A DNA stretch of 12,637 nucleotides from Frankiaceae bacterium. Lineage in GTDB: Bacteria > Actinomycetota > Actinomycetes > JADGOU01. A model generated the notes under the pieces. The model was not told the DNA's origin and searched no databases. It saw only the letters and a program-made list of their open reading frames with translations. Shown here one piece after another: positions 1 to 6,003 of the stretch. The stretch is taken from positions 1 through 12,637 of the forward strand of contig JADGOU010000056.1 in the NCBI GenBank assembly GCA_017882835.1. The letters are read 5' to 3'. Each line of letters opens with the position of its first letter. Position 1 is the first letter of the stretch. Position numbers and translations under genes: made by a program.

Positions 1-726
1 AAGTCGCTGACCAACCGCGAGGTCGTCGAACCTGCGCTGGAGAAGGGCGACCTCGACGTGGTGGCGGACTACGTCGGGACGTTGACCGAGTTCCTCAACA
101 AGAAGGACAACGGGGCGAACGCGACGCCACTGGCCTCGCCGGATGTGGACAAGACGGTGACGGCGCTGCGTACGCTCACCGACAAGCGGGGGTTGGTGGC
201 GCTGAACCCCTCGCCGGCCACGGACCAGAACGCCTTCGCCGTCACCAAGGACTTCGCCACCAAGAACAAGCTCACCAAGCTGTCCGACCTGTCCGGGTAC
301 GCCGGCAAGCTCACCCTGGGCGGTCCGCCAGAGTGCCCGACCCGGCCGTTCTGCCAGCCGGGGCTGCAGGGCACCTACGGGTTGAAGTTCGCCGGCTTCA
401 AATCCCTGGACTCGGGCGGTCCGCTGACCAAGCAGGCGATCAAGACCGGTCAGGTCGACATCGGCCTGGTGTTCTCCTCCGACGGCGGCATCGACGCGCT
501 CGGCCTGCAGGTGCTTACCGACGACAAGAAGCTCCAGACCGCCGACAACATCGTCCCGATCGTGCGCAAGGACAAGGCCAACGACCCGCTGACCGGAGCG
601 CTGAACAAGGTGTCCGCGGCCATGACCACCGACGACCTGGTCAAGCTGAACAAGCGGGTGGACACCGACCGCGAGGACGCGGCGACGGTGGCCAAGGACT
701 TCCTCAAGTCCAAGGGCCTGGCCTAG
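1..726 (+). CDS. Glycine betaine/osmoprotectant ABC transporter substrate-binding protein, C-terminal part
   Basis: The reading frame is open from base 1 and ends at TAG 724-726, so the N-terminus, including any lipoprotein signal, lies outside the window. The 241 visible residues match the ProX/OsmF/OpuAC-type binding protein family: an early VVADYVGTLTEFLN segment, then NPSPATDQNAFAV, the family-typical GGPPECPTRPFCQPGLQ, TYGLKF, and a VDIGLVFSSDGGI strand before the last helices. Proteins of this family sit outside the membrane and deliver quaternary-ammonium compatible solutes (glycine betaine, choline, proline betaine) to an ABC permease for osmoprotection. The exact ligand cannot be read from this fragment. 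The gene is probably the last of its operon, because a hairpin covers its stop codon and the next gene is convergent. The many lysines and aspartates in the C-terminal half fit a secreted binding protein. The family call is firm; the substrate is inference. Confidence 0.9.
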   Translation, partial: KSLTNREVVEPALEKGDLDVVADYVGTLTEFLNKKDNGANATPLASPDVDKTVTALRTLTDKRGLVALNPSPATDQNAFAVTKDFATKNKLTKLSDLSGYAGKLTLGGPPECPTRPFCQPGLQGTYGLKFAGFKSLDSGGPLTKQAIKTGQVDIGLVFSSDGGIDALGLQVLTDDKKLQTADNIVPIVRKDKANDPLTGALNKVSAAMTTDDLVKLNKRVDTDREDAATVAKDFLKSKGLA

Positions 727-734
727 CCAGGCCT
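714..734 (+). terminator. Candidate hairpin terminator over the binding-protein stop codon
   Basis: Bases 714-722 pair with 726-734: eight Watson-Crick pairs and one G-T, around a 3-nt loop (723-725). The stem overlaps the TAG stop. No T-tract follows, so this would be a GC-only terminator of the kind suggested for actinobacteria. Part of the symmetry comes from two GCCTAGCCA copies (721-729 and 731-739), so it could also be a side effect of local duplication. Confidence 0.35.
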
Positions 735-770
735 AGCCACGGCCTAGATCGGCAGTCCTCTCCTGCCCAA

Positions 771-806
771 CGGTTGTTCCTGACCACGCGGTTGTTCCTG
801 ACCACG
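771..806. repeat. 18-bp tandem duplication between convergent genes
   Basis: The unit CGGTTGTTCCTGACCACG occurs twice with no gap (771-788 and 789-806), followed by the first four bases of a third unit (807-810). It ends just before the 3' end of the DUF1684 gene at 812. It lies in the spacer between two converging genes and has no evident function. It looks like a replication-slippage duplication. Confidence 0.85.
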
Positions 807-811
807 CGGTG

Positions 812-1444
812 TCAGCCGTACCAGCCACCCGGCGGCAACTGCTCGCCGGCCTCGACCGCCCAGTCCAACAGGTTGCCCGGCGGCGGCAACGGACACGCCC
901 ACGCCGCGTCGTAGGCACACGACGGGTGGTACAAGAAGTTGAGGTCGACCACCAGGACGCCGCGACCGGTGGCCAGGTCGACGTCGCCGCCGAGGTCGGC
1001 GCCCTTGACGGTGTCGAGCAGATAACGCCCCCCGCCGTACGACGTGGAGCCGGCGGAGGCGTCCCGGACGGGCACGAACAACCCGCCGCCGTATGAGCCC
1101 AGCCACCACGCGGACAGCGCGCCGCGGCCGTCCGGGAGCCGCAGCACGCCGAGCCGGTCGAACGGCACGACCCCGTCGGTCGCGGTCGGTACGTCCAGGT
1201 GCATCGGCGGCACGTCCGGGTCCAGGGGGAGCTCGAATCGCAGGCTGGCGTCGTACGGCGCCACCGGCAGGCCGTCGAATTCCGGCCGTCGGGTGACCGG
1301 CAACGGGCTGTCCGGATGGTGGGCGAACAGGGCGTCGCGCCCGGCGCTCCACAGCACGTGCGCGGTGACCGGTTCCGGTTCGGCCTGGACGAGGCGGTAG
1401 AGGTCGGCGACGCGCCGCCGCCAGCCGAGCAGGGTGAGCGACAT
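812..1444 (-). CDS. DUF1684 domain protein
   Basis: This is a 210-residue protein if it starts at ATG 1444. It begins MSLTLLGWRRRVADLYRLV, which fits the usual N-terminal W-R-x-x-V-x-x-L-Y helix of the family. It then shows LWSAGRDALFAHHPDSPL, GSYGGGLFVPVRDA, YGGGRYLLDTVKGADLG and near the C-terminus DLNFLYHPSCAYDAAWACPLPPPGN. That last block is the family signature (aromatic-x-P-x-C-A-Y then CPLPPPxN). No biochemical role is established for DUF1684, and I do not assign one. An in-frame ATG at 1516 and another at 1564 are possible earlier starts. The 1564 start falls inside an inverted repeat and the 1516 start lacks a well-spaced ribosome site. The start at 1444 has an AGG about 8 nt upstream and gives the family-like N-terminus. 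The gene is monocistronic and converges on the ABC binding-protein gene. Confidence 0.85.
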   Translation of the reverse strand: MSLTLLGWRRRVADLYRLVQAEPEPVTAHVLWSAGRDALFAHHPDSPLPVTRRPEFDGLPVAPYDASLRFELPLDPDVPPMHLDVPTATDGVVPFDRLGVLRLPDGRGALSAWWLGSYGGGLFVPVRDASAGSTSYGGGRYLLDTVKGADLGGDVDLATGRGVLVVDLNFLYHPSCAYDAAWACPLPPPGNLLDWAVEAGEQLPPGGWYG

Positions 1445-1522
1445 CCGTGCAGCCTGGTCCGTCGTCCGGTTCTTGTCGACGACCCGGGCCGGATCCGCCT
1501 CGCAACTTGCCGCCATCCCCAG

Positions 1523-1612
1523 CGATGTTGAGCCCACGTGCGGATCAACGGCTCGGATACGCACGTGGGCTCAACATCGGCGTACGGCGCGGCGCGGGGC
1601 TCAACATCGGCG
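1523..1612. repeat. Perfect 20-bp inverted repeat plus a third partial copy
   Basis: CGATGTTGAGCCCACGTGCG at 1523-1542 is matched exactly by its reverse complement at 1560-1579, leaving a 17-nt loop (1543-1559). Both arms contain the palindrome CACGTG. A further copy of the inner part, GGGCTCAACATCGGCG, occurs at 1567-1582 and again at 1597-1612, a 30-nt shift in the same orientation as the right arm. The arrangement resembles a REP/BIME-type interspersed palindrome or the ends of a very small non-autonomous element. It could also be a tandem operator. No T-tract follows either arm, so it is not a classical terminator. Confidence 0.9.
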
Positions 1613-1673
1613 CCTCCGCGCGCCGGTACAAGCCGTCGGCGGCGTACCAGGCGTCGTACCAGACGTCGGCCAT
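1545..1673 (-). CDS. Doubtful small frame with a repeat-encoded tail
   Basis: From ATG 1673 (or GTG 1685) this minus-strand frame would encode 42 (46) residues starting MADVWYDAWYAADGLYRRAE. Third codon positions in that first half are almost all G or C, as in real genes here, and the unusual W/Y-rich peptide reads like protein. The second half (two PMLSP units) is encoded by copies of the nearby repeat. I see no good ribosome binding site. It may be the end of a gene broken by the repeat, or chance. The family is not recognised. Confidence 0.2.
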   Translation of the reverse strand: MADVWYDAWYAADGLYRRAEAPMLSPAPRRTPMLSPRAYPSR

Positions 1674-1881
1674 GGCGTTCGCCACGAACGCAGACGCGAG
1701 GACCCGGTTGCAGGAGGCGACCGGCGGCTGGCGGGCACGTCGTCGATTGCTCCCACCGCCACCTGGCTCCGGTAGGGAGTGTTCGGGGCATGTCGGGCGT
1801 ATCGGGCGCGTTACCCTGATGTGTCGCACCTGCGCTGGTGCGCCGCACTCGTCCGGTACCCCCGAGGACTGGAACGCCCGC

Positions 1882-2841
1882 ATGCCGCGCACAAGTCCCG
1901 CCACGCCAGGAAGCCCGCTGCCCGCCGCCGGGCTGGCCGCGGCCGCGGCCGCGCGCCCCGGTCGGATGGCCGTCGGTGTCGTCGGCGTCGGCCGGGTAGG
2001 TGCCGTGCTCGGCGCGGCGCTACGGCGCGCCGGGCACACGATCGTGGCCGCGTCTGCCGTCTCCACCGCCAGTCGCACCCGGGCGTCGACGCTGCTGCCG
2101 GGCGCGCCACTGCTGCCGGTCGACGAGGTGGTCGCCCGTTCGGAGCTGGTCCTGCTCGCGGTCCCTGATGACGCGCTGCCTGACCTGGTCGACGGCCTGG
2201 CGGCCACCGGAGCCGTGCGCCGCGGCACGCTGCTGGTCCACGTCTCCGGTCGGTACGGGCTGGGCGTGCTGGCGCCGGCCGTCCGGTGCGGAGCGCTCCC
2301 GCTGGCGCTGCACCCCATCATGACCTTCACCGGGTCTACCCCGGACCTCGAGCGGCTGAGCGGCGCCAGCTTCGGGGTGACCGCGCCCGAGCCGCTGCGG
2401 CCGGTCGCCGAGGCGCTGGTGCTGGAGATGGGCGGCGAGCCGGTCGTCGTGACCGACGCCCTGCGCCCGCTCTACCACGCCGCCCTCGCCGTGGGCGCCA
2501 ACCACCTGGTGACGCTGGTCGCCGAAGCGGTCGCGCTGCTCGGCGCAGCGGGGGTTGAGCACCCGGCGCGGGTCATCGCGCCCCTGCTCAGCGCGGCGCT
2601 GGACAATGCGTTGCGTTCCGGCGACGCCGCGCTGACCGGCCCGGTTGCCCGCGGGGACGCCGGCACCGTCGCGGCGCACGTGGCCGCCCTGACGGTGGCC
2701 GCGCCGGGCTCGGTCCCGGCGTACGTGGCCATGGCTCGGCTCACCGCCGACCGCGCGTTGGCGGCCGGGCGGCTGGCGCCGGCCGGCGCGGCGGCGCTGC
2801 TGGACGTGCTGGCCGGTCCGGTGGACGGGGCGGCCCGATGA
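1882..2841 (+). CDS. Rossmann-fold DUF2520 protein, putative NAD(P)-dependent reductase
   Basis: This is a 319-residue protein. After an Ala/Pro-rich leader of about 28 residues comes a Rossmann nucleotide-binding start, VGVVGVGRVGAVLG (GxGxxG at residues 35-40), followed by LVLLAVPDDALPDLV and the ALHPIMTFTG segment. The C-terminal half has LYHAALAVGANHLVTLV, typical of the helical DUF2520 domain. The architecture resembles ketopantoate reductases and F420- or NADP-dependent oxidoreductases, but the reaction is not established for this family. ATG 1882 was chosen because it is the first in-frame start close to the conserved region; GAGGAC about 13 nt upstream is a weak ribosome site. Its stop overlaps the panC start (ATGA, 2838-2841), so the two genes are translationally coupled. 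This suggests a role linked to pantothenate synthesis; that role is inference. Confidence 0.85.
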   Translation: MPRTSPATPGSPLPAAGLAAAAAARPGRMAVGVVGVGRVGAVLGAALRRAGHTIVAASAVSTASRTRASTLLPGAPLLPVDEVVARSELVLLAVPDDALPDLVDGLAATGAVRRGTLLVHVSGRYGLGVLAPAVRCGALPLALHPIMTFTGSTPDLERLSGASFGVTAPEPLRPVAEALVLEMGGEPVVVTDALRPLYHAALAVGANHLVTLVAEAVALLGAAGVEHPARVIAPLLSAALDNALRSGDAALTGPVARGDAGTVAAHVAALTVAAPGSVPAYVAMARLTADRALAAGRLAPAGAAALLDVLAGPVDGAAR

Positions 2842-3815
2842 CCATGCCGAGGCCAATGACCCAGCGCCGTCCGATCACCGAGCCTCGCCCGATGCCGGTG
2901 CTGACGACCCGCGACGAGCTGGCGGCCGCCCGCGACGCCCTGGCCGCCCGCGGCGCCCGGGTGGCGGTCGTGATGACCATGGGTGCTTTACACGACGGGC
3001 ACGCCGCCCTGCTGCGGGCCGCCCGCGAACTGGCGGACGCTGTGATCGCGACAATCTTCGTCAACCCGCTGCAGTTCGGCCCGACCGAGGACCGCGACCG
3101 CTACCCGCGGACCCTGGCCGCAGATGTTGCCGTCTGCCAGCGAGCAGCCGTCGAGGCGGTCTTCGCCCCCGCGCAGGCCGTCGTCTACCCCGAGCCCCCG
3201 CAGGTCACCGTCGGCGCCGGTCCGCTCGGTAACGTGTTGGAGGGTGCCAGCCGCCCCGGCCACTTCGACGGCGTGCTGACCGTGGTCGCCAAGCTGCTGC
3301 ACCTGACCCGACCGGACGTTGCCGTCTTCGGGGAGAAGGACGCCCAGCAGTTGGTGTTGATCCGCCGAATGGTGCGCGACCTTGACTTCGGCGTCGACGT
3401 GGTCGGCGTGCCGACCGTGCGCGAACCCGACGGCCTTGCCTTATCCAGCCGCAATCGCTACCTCGCACCGGCCGAGCGCGCCACCGCCCTGGCGCTGTCC
3501 CGGGCCTTGCGCGCCGGTGCAACGGCCGCCGCGGCCGGGCCGACGCAGGTACGCCGGGCAGCCCACGCCGTCCTCGACGCGGAGCCGGGCCTGCGGCTGG
3601 ACTACCTCGCCCTGGTGGACCCGGCCACGCTTGCCGAGGTCGAAGACAACCATGCCGGACCGGCATTGCTGGCGGTTGCCGGGCGGGTCGGCGCTACCCG
3701 CCTCATCGACAACGTGACCATGCGCATTTCCGAACAAGTTTCCGGGCAACTTTTCGGACAGCCCTCCCACTCGTCCGCCGGTGCCGGCGGCAGGCACGTA
3801 CTCAAGGAGCCGTGA
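2838..3815 (+). CDS. panC: Pantothenate synthetase
   Basis: PanC joins pantoate and beta-alanine using ATP in the cytoplasm to give pantothenate, the CoA precursor. Both ATP-site signatures are visible: MGALHDGH (HIGH-type, His52 and His55) and LALSSRNRYL (KMSKS-type, around residues 200-209). Between them lie FVNPLQFGPTEDRDRYPR, LEGASRPGHFDGVLTVV and VFGEKDAQQL. At 325 residues it is longer than the usual 280-310. A Pro/Arg/Met-rich leader (MTMPRPMTQRRPITEPRPMP) precedes the family-like VLTTRDELAAARDAL, and a tail of about 25 residues follows MRISE. The start at 2838 overlaps the upstream stop; ATG 2892 is a plausible alternative that would remove the leader. Leu codons at 2988-2990 and 3441-3443 are the rare TTA, one in each signature motif. 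panD begins 4 nt after the stop. Confidence 0.96.
   Translation: MTMPRPMTQRRPITEPRPMPVLTTRDELAAARDALAARGARVAVVMTMGALHDGHAALLRAARELADAVIATIFVNPLQFGPTEDRDRYPRTLAADVAVCQRAAVEAVFAPAQAVVYPEPPQVTVGAGPLGNVLEGASRPGHFDGVLTVVAKLLHLTRPDVAVFGEKDAQQLVLIRRMVRDLDFGVDVVGVPTVREPDGLALSSRNRYLAPAERATALALSRALRAGATAAAAGPTQVRRAAHAVLDAEPGLRLDYLALVDPATLAEVEDNHAGPALLAVAGRVGATRLIDNVTMRISEQVSGQLFGQPSHSSAGAGGRHVLKEP
3726..3761. repeat. Degenerate 12-nt triplication at the panC 3' end
   Basis: Three in-frame 12-nt units (3726-3737, 3738-3749 and 3750-3761) encode ISEQ, VSGQ and LFGQ just after the conserved end of PanC. The units share a TTyC-rich start and a CAA/CAG end. They extend the protein beyond the usual family C-terminus. 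Confidence 0.55.
3804..3809 (+). promoter_or_regulatory. Ribosome binding site that fixes the panD start
   Basis: AAGGAG lies inside the last codons of panC, 10 nt before GTG 3820 and 22 nt before ATG 3832. The spacing favours the GTG. That choice also puts the processing serine at residue 25, as in the E. coli enzyme. Confidence 0.75.
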
Positions 3816-3819
3816 CCTC

Positions 3820-4260
3820 GTGTTCCGCACCATGCTCAAGTCCAAGATCCATCGCGCCACCGTCACCCAGGCCGACCTGCACTACGTGGGGTCGGTCACC
3901 GTGGACGAGGACCTGATGGAGGCCGCCGACCTGCTTCTCGGCGAGCAGGTCACCATCGTCGACATCAACAACGGGGCCCGGCTGGAGACCTACGTCATCA
4001 CCGGCCCGCGCGGTAGCGGCATCATCGGCATCAACGGCCCGGCCGCCCGGCTGGTGGCCGAGGGCGACCTGGTGATTCTGATCAGCTACTGCACGGTGAC
4101 CGACGCGGAGGCGCGGTCGCTGCGACCGAAGGTGGTCTTCGTCGACGCGGCGAACCAGGTGGTCGGTACCGGCGGTGATCCGGCGGCGACCTTGCCGGGG
4201 TTGGGGCTGCTTCGGGGTGACCAGGTGCACGAGTCCGACGCCACCGCCCTGATCTGGTGA
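3820..4260 (+). CDS. panD: Aspartate 1-decarboxylase, pyruvoyl-type precursor
   Basis: PanD decarboxylates L-aspartate to beta-alanine, the second substrate of PanC. It is made as a proenzyme that cleaves itself between Gly24 and Ser25, turning the serine into the catalytic pyruvoyl group. The 146-residue product starts (M)FRTMLKSKIHRATVTQADL; HYVGS places Gly24-Ser25 exactly, and Arg54 and Tyr58 (ARLETY) match the conserved substrate-binding and proton-donor positions. GIIGINGPAARL and the DLVILISY strand follow. The C-terminal tail after VVFVD is somewhat longer than in E. coli, as is common in actinobacteria. The GTG start is supported by AAGGAG upstream and by the Ser25 register. panC lies 4 nt upstream and nadC overlaps the stop by 4 nt (GTGA), so the gene sits inside the operon and pairs directly with PanC. 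Confidence 0.96.
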   Translation: MFRTMLKSKIHRATVTQADLHYVGSVTVDEDLMEAADLLLGEQVTIVDINNGARLETYVITGPRGSGIIGINGPAARLVAEGDLVILISYCTVTDAEARSLRPKVVFVDAANQVVGTGGDPAATLPGLGLLRGDQVHESDATALIW

Positions 4261-5150
4261 CCGCCGATCCACTGTCCGAGCACGTCGAGACCGCGTTGGC
4301 GGCGGCCGGGCTGGATCGCCGGTACGTCGTGGCGCTGGCCCAGGCGGCGCTGGCCGAGGACCTGGCCGGGGGCGTGGACGTCACCAGCGTGGCCACCGTG
4401 CCGGCGGAGGTTGGTAGTACCGCGGACTTCGTCGCTCGGGGGACCGGCGTCGTCGCCGGCTTGCCGATTGCGGCGGTGGTGTTGGAGCTGGCGACCAAAG
4501 GCGTCGCCCGGTTCGGGCCGAGCGCCACCGACGGCGAGCGCGTCCGCCCCGGGTCGGTGGTGTTGACGGTCACCGGTCCCACCCGAGCGCTGCTCACCGC
4601 CGAGCGCACCGCGCTGAACCTGCTCTGCCACCTGTCCGGCGTCGCGACCCTGACCCGCGCCTGGGCGGACGCCGTCGCCGGCACCGGGGCGCGGATTCGC
4701 GACACCCGCAAGACCACCCCCGGCCTGCGCGCCCTGGAGAAGTACGCCGTGCGCTGCGGCGGCGGCGTCAACCACCGGATGTCGCTGTCGGACGCAGCGC
4801 TGGTCAAGGACAACCACGTGCTCGCCGCGGGCGGTGTGCGGGCGGCCTTCCAGGCGGTGCGAGCCACGTTCCCCGGGCTGTCGGTCGAGGTCGAGTGCGA
4901 CACCGTCGAACAGGTAGGCGAGGCGGTCGCGGCCGGTGCTGATCTCGTCCTGCTGGACAACATGGGCCTGGCGGAGCTGCGCCGGTCGGTCGAGGTGGCT
5001 GCCGGCCGCGCCGGCCTGGAAGCCAGTGGTGGGCTCACCCTGGACATGGCGTATGACGTGGCCGCCACCGGCGTGGACTACCTGGCGATCGGCGCGCTGA
5101 CCCACTCCGCGCCCGCGCTCGACATCGGCGTGGACCTGCGGAGCGGCTGA
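4257..5150 (+). CDS. nadC: Nicotinate-nucleotide pyrophosphorylase (quinolinate phosphoribosyltransferase)
   Basis: NadC converts quinolinate and PRPP to nicotinate mononucleotide, CO2 and pyrophosphate, entering de novo NAD synthesis. The 297-residue protein shows the family blocks in order: ALAEDLAGGVDVTS near the N-terminus, TAERTALNLLCHLSGVATLT, RDTRKTTPGLRALEKYAV (Arg151-Lys152), GGGVNHRMSLSDAALVKDNH, VEVECDT, DLVLLDNMG and finally ASGGLTLDMAYDVAATGVDYLAIGALTHSAPALDIGVDL. These include the basic residues that bind quinolinate and phosphate, and the acidic pair of the barrel. GTG 4257 overlaps the panD TGA, and the TGA of nadC shares its A with the ATG of coaX. nadA and nadB, which make quinolinate and often lie beside nadC, are not in this window. 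Confidence 0.95.
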   Translation: MTADPLSEHVETALAAAGLDRRYVVALAQAALAEDLAGGVDVTSVATVPAEVGSTADFVARGTGVVAGLPIAAVVLELATKGVARFGPSATDGERVRPGSVVLTVTGPTRALLTAERTALNLLCHLSGVATLTRAWADAVAGTGARIRDTRKTTPGLRALEKYAVRCGGGVNHRMSLSDAALVKDNHVLAAGGVRAAFQAVRATFPGLSVEVECDTVEQVGEAVAAGADLVLLDNMGLAELRRSVEVAAGRAGLEASGGLTLDMAYDVAATGVDYLAIGALTHSAPALDIGVDLRSG

Positions 5151-5992
5151 TGCTGCTCACCATCGACGTGGGCAACACCACGACGGTGCTCGGCGTCTTC
5201 GCCGGCACCGAGTTGCGCGACCACTGGCGGATCGCGACCGACCATCGGCGCACCGCTGACGAGCTCGCGCTGCTGGTGCGGGGCCTGCTGGCCGCGTCCC
5301 CCGAAAGCGCCGGCGCCGGACCGGTCGTGGTCACCGGCATCGCGGCGTGCTCGACCGTGCCGTCGGTCCTGCACGAGGTCCGGCAGATGTGTCGGCACTA
5401 CTTCCCGCAGGTGCCGACGGTCGTGGTGGAGCCGGGCGTGCGCACCGGCGTGCCAATCCTGACCGACAACCCGAAAGAGGTGGGGGCGGACCGGGTGGTC
5501 AACGCGCTCGGGGCCTTCCACCTCTACGGCGGCCCCACCGTGGTGGTGGACTTCGGCACCGCCACCTCGTTCGACGCGGTCAGCGCGAAGGGGGAGTTCC
5601 TCGGCGGTGCCATCGCCCCCGGAGTGGAGATCTCCGTTGATGCCCTGGGCGCCCGCGGCGCTCAGCTGCTCAAGGTCGAGCTCGCCCGGCCGCGGTCGGT
5701 GATCGGCAAGAACACGGTCGAGGCGCTGCAGTCCGGCATCCTCTTCGGCTCCGCTGGCCAGGTCGACGGGGTCGTCCGGCGGATGGTGGCCGAGCTGGGC
5801 GAGGCCACCACCGTGCTGGCCACCGGTGGGCTGGCGCCGCTGCTGATCCGCGAGTGCGCGACCATCAACGCGCACGAGCCATGGCTCACCCTGGTCGGCC
5901 TGCGGCTGGTCTATGCCCGTAACGTCGATGACCGCAACGTGGAAGCCCGCAACGTGGAAGCCCGCAACGTTGGCGAGCGGATCACGCCGTAG
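5150..5992 (+). CDS. coaX: Type III pantothenate kinase
   Basis: CoaX phosphorylates pantothenate, the first step from pantothenate to CoA; type III enzymes need a monovalent cation and are not subject to CoA feedback (known for the family). The 280-residue protein has the ASKHA phosphate-1 motif TIDVGNTTTVLG at the N-terminus (Asp6), EVGADRVVNALGA around residues 110-120, and VVDFGTATSFDAV with Asp134, then GGAIAPGVEIS and TGGLAPLL. ATG 5150 overlaps the nadC stop, so translation is coupled. The natural end of the fold is near VGLRLVYARN. Beyond it are four 5-residue repeats (RNVDD, RNVEA, RNVEA, RNVGE) and ERITP, encoded by a 15-bp tandem repeat; these are unlikely to be catalytic. Its place after panC and panD puts three steps of CoA synthesis in one transcript. 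Confidence 0.95.
   Translation: MLLTIDVGNTTTVLGVFAGTELRDHWRIATDHRRTADELALLVRGLLAASPESAGAGPVVVTGIAACSTVPSVLHEVRQMCRHYFPQVPTVVVEPGVRTGVPILTDNPKEVGADRVVNALGAFHLYGGPTVVVDFGTATSFDAVSAKGEFLGGAIAPGVEISVDALGARGAQLLKVELARPRSVIGKNTVEALQSGILFGSAGQVDGVVRRMVAELGEATTVLATGGLAPLLIRECATINAHEPWLTLVGLRLVYARNVDDRNVEARNVEARNVGERITP
5918..5977. repeat. 15-bp tandem repeat, four units, inside the coaX 3' end
   Basis: Four in-frame 15-bp units occupy 5918-5932, 5933-5947, 5948-5962 and 5963-5977. The two central copies (CGCAACGTGGAAGCC) are identical and the outer two have diverged. They encode RNV(D/E/G)x pentapeptides at the CoaX C-terminus. Identical central copies suggest recent expansion by slippage. Confidence 0.9.
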
Positions 5993-6003
5993 GCTGACCT
6001 CCC

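Larger units (their letters stand above)
1445..1881. other. Gene-poor spacer between the DUF1684 gene and the panC operon
   Basis: About 437 bases hold no gene I can assign with confidence. The region contains the inverted-repeat element at 1523-1612 and a doubtful minus-strand small frame (1545-1673). At the right end is a weak TAnnnT box (TACCCT, 1812-1817) that could be the -10 of the promoter for the downstream operon; I see no convincing -35 box. A long plus-strand frame runs through from 1447, but its N-terminal 145 codons do not resemble the downstream protein family and cross the inverted repeat, so I do not treat them as coding. Confidence 0.5.

Noticed and set aside
1447..1881. Plus-strand frame extending the DUF2520 protein by 145 residues upstream
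   Set aside because: The extension crosses the inverted repeat, has an Arg/Pro/Ser-rich composition and no family similarity. The Rossmann start fits the ATG at 1882.
5918..5977. Tandem repeat as a CRISPR-like array
   Set aside because: The units are 15 bp, contiguous, without spacers and in frame with coaX.
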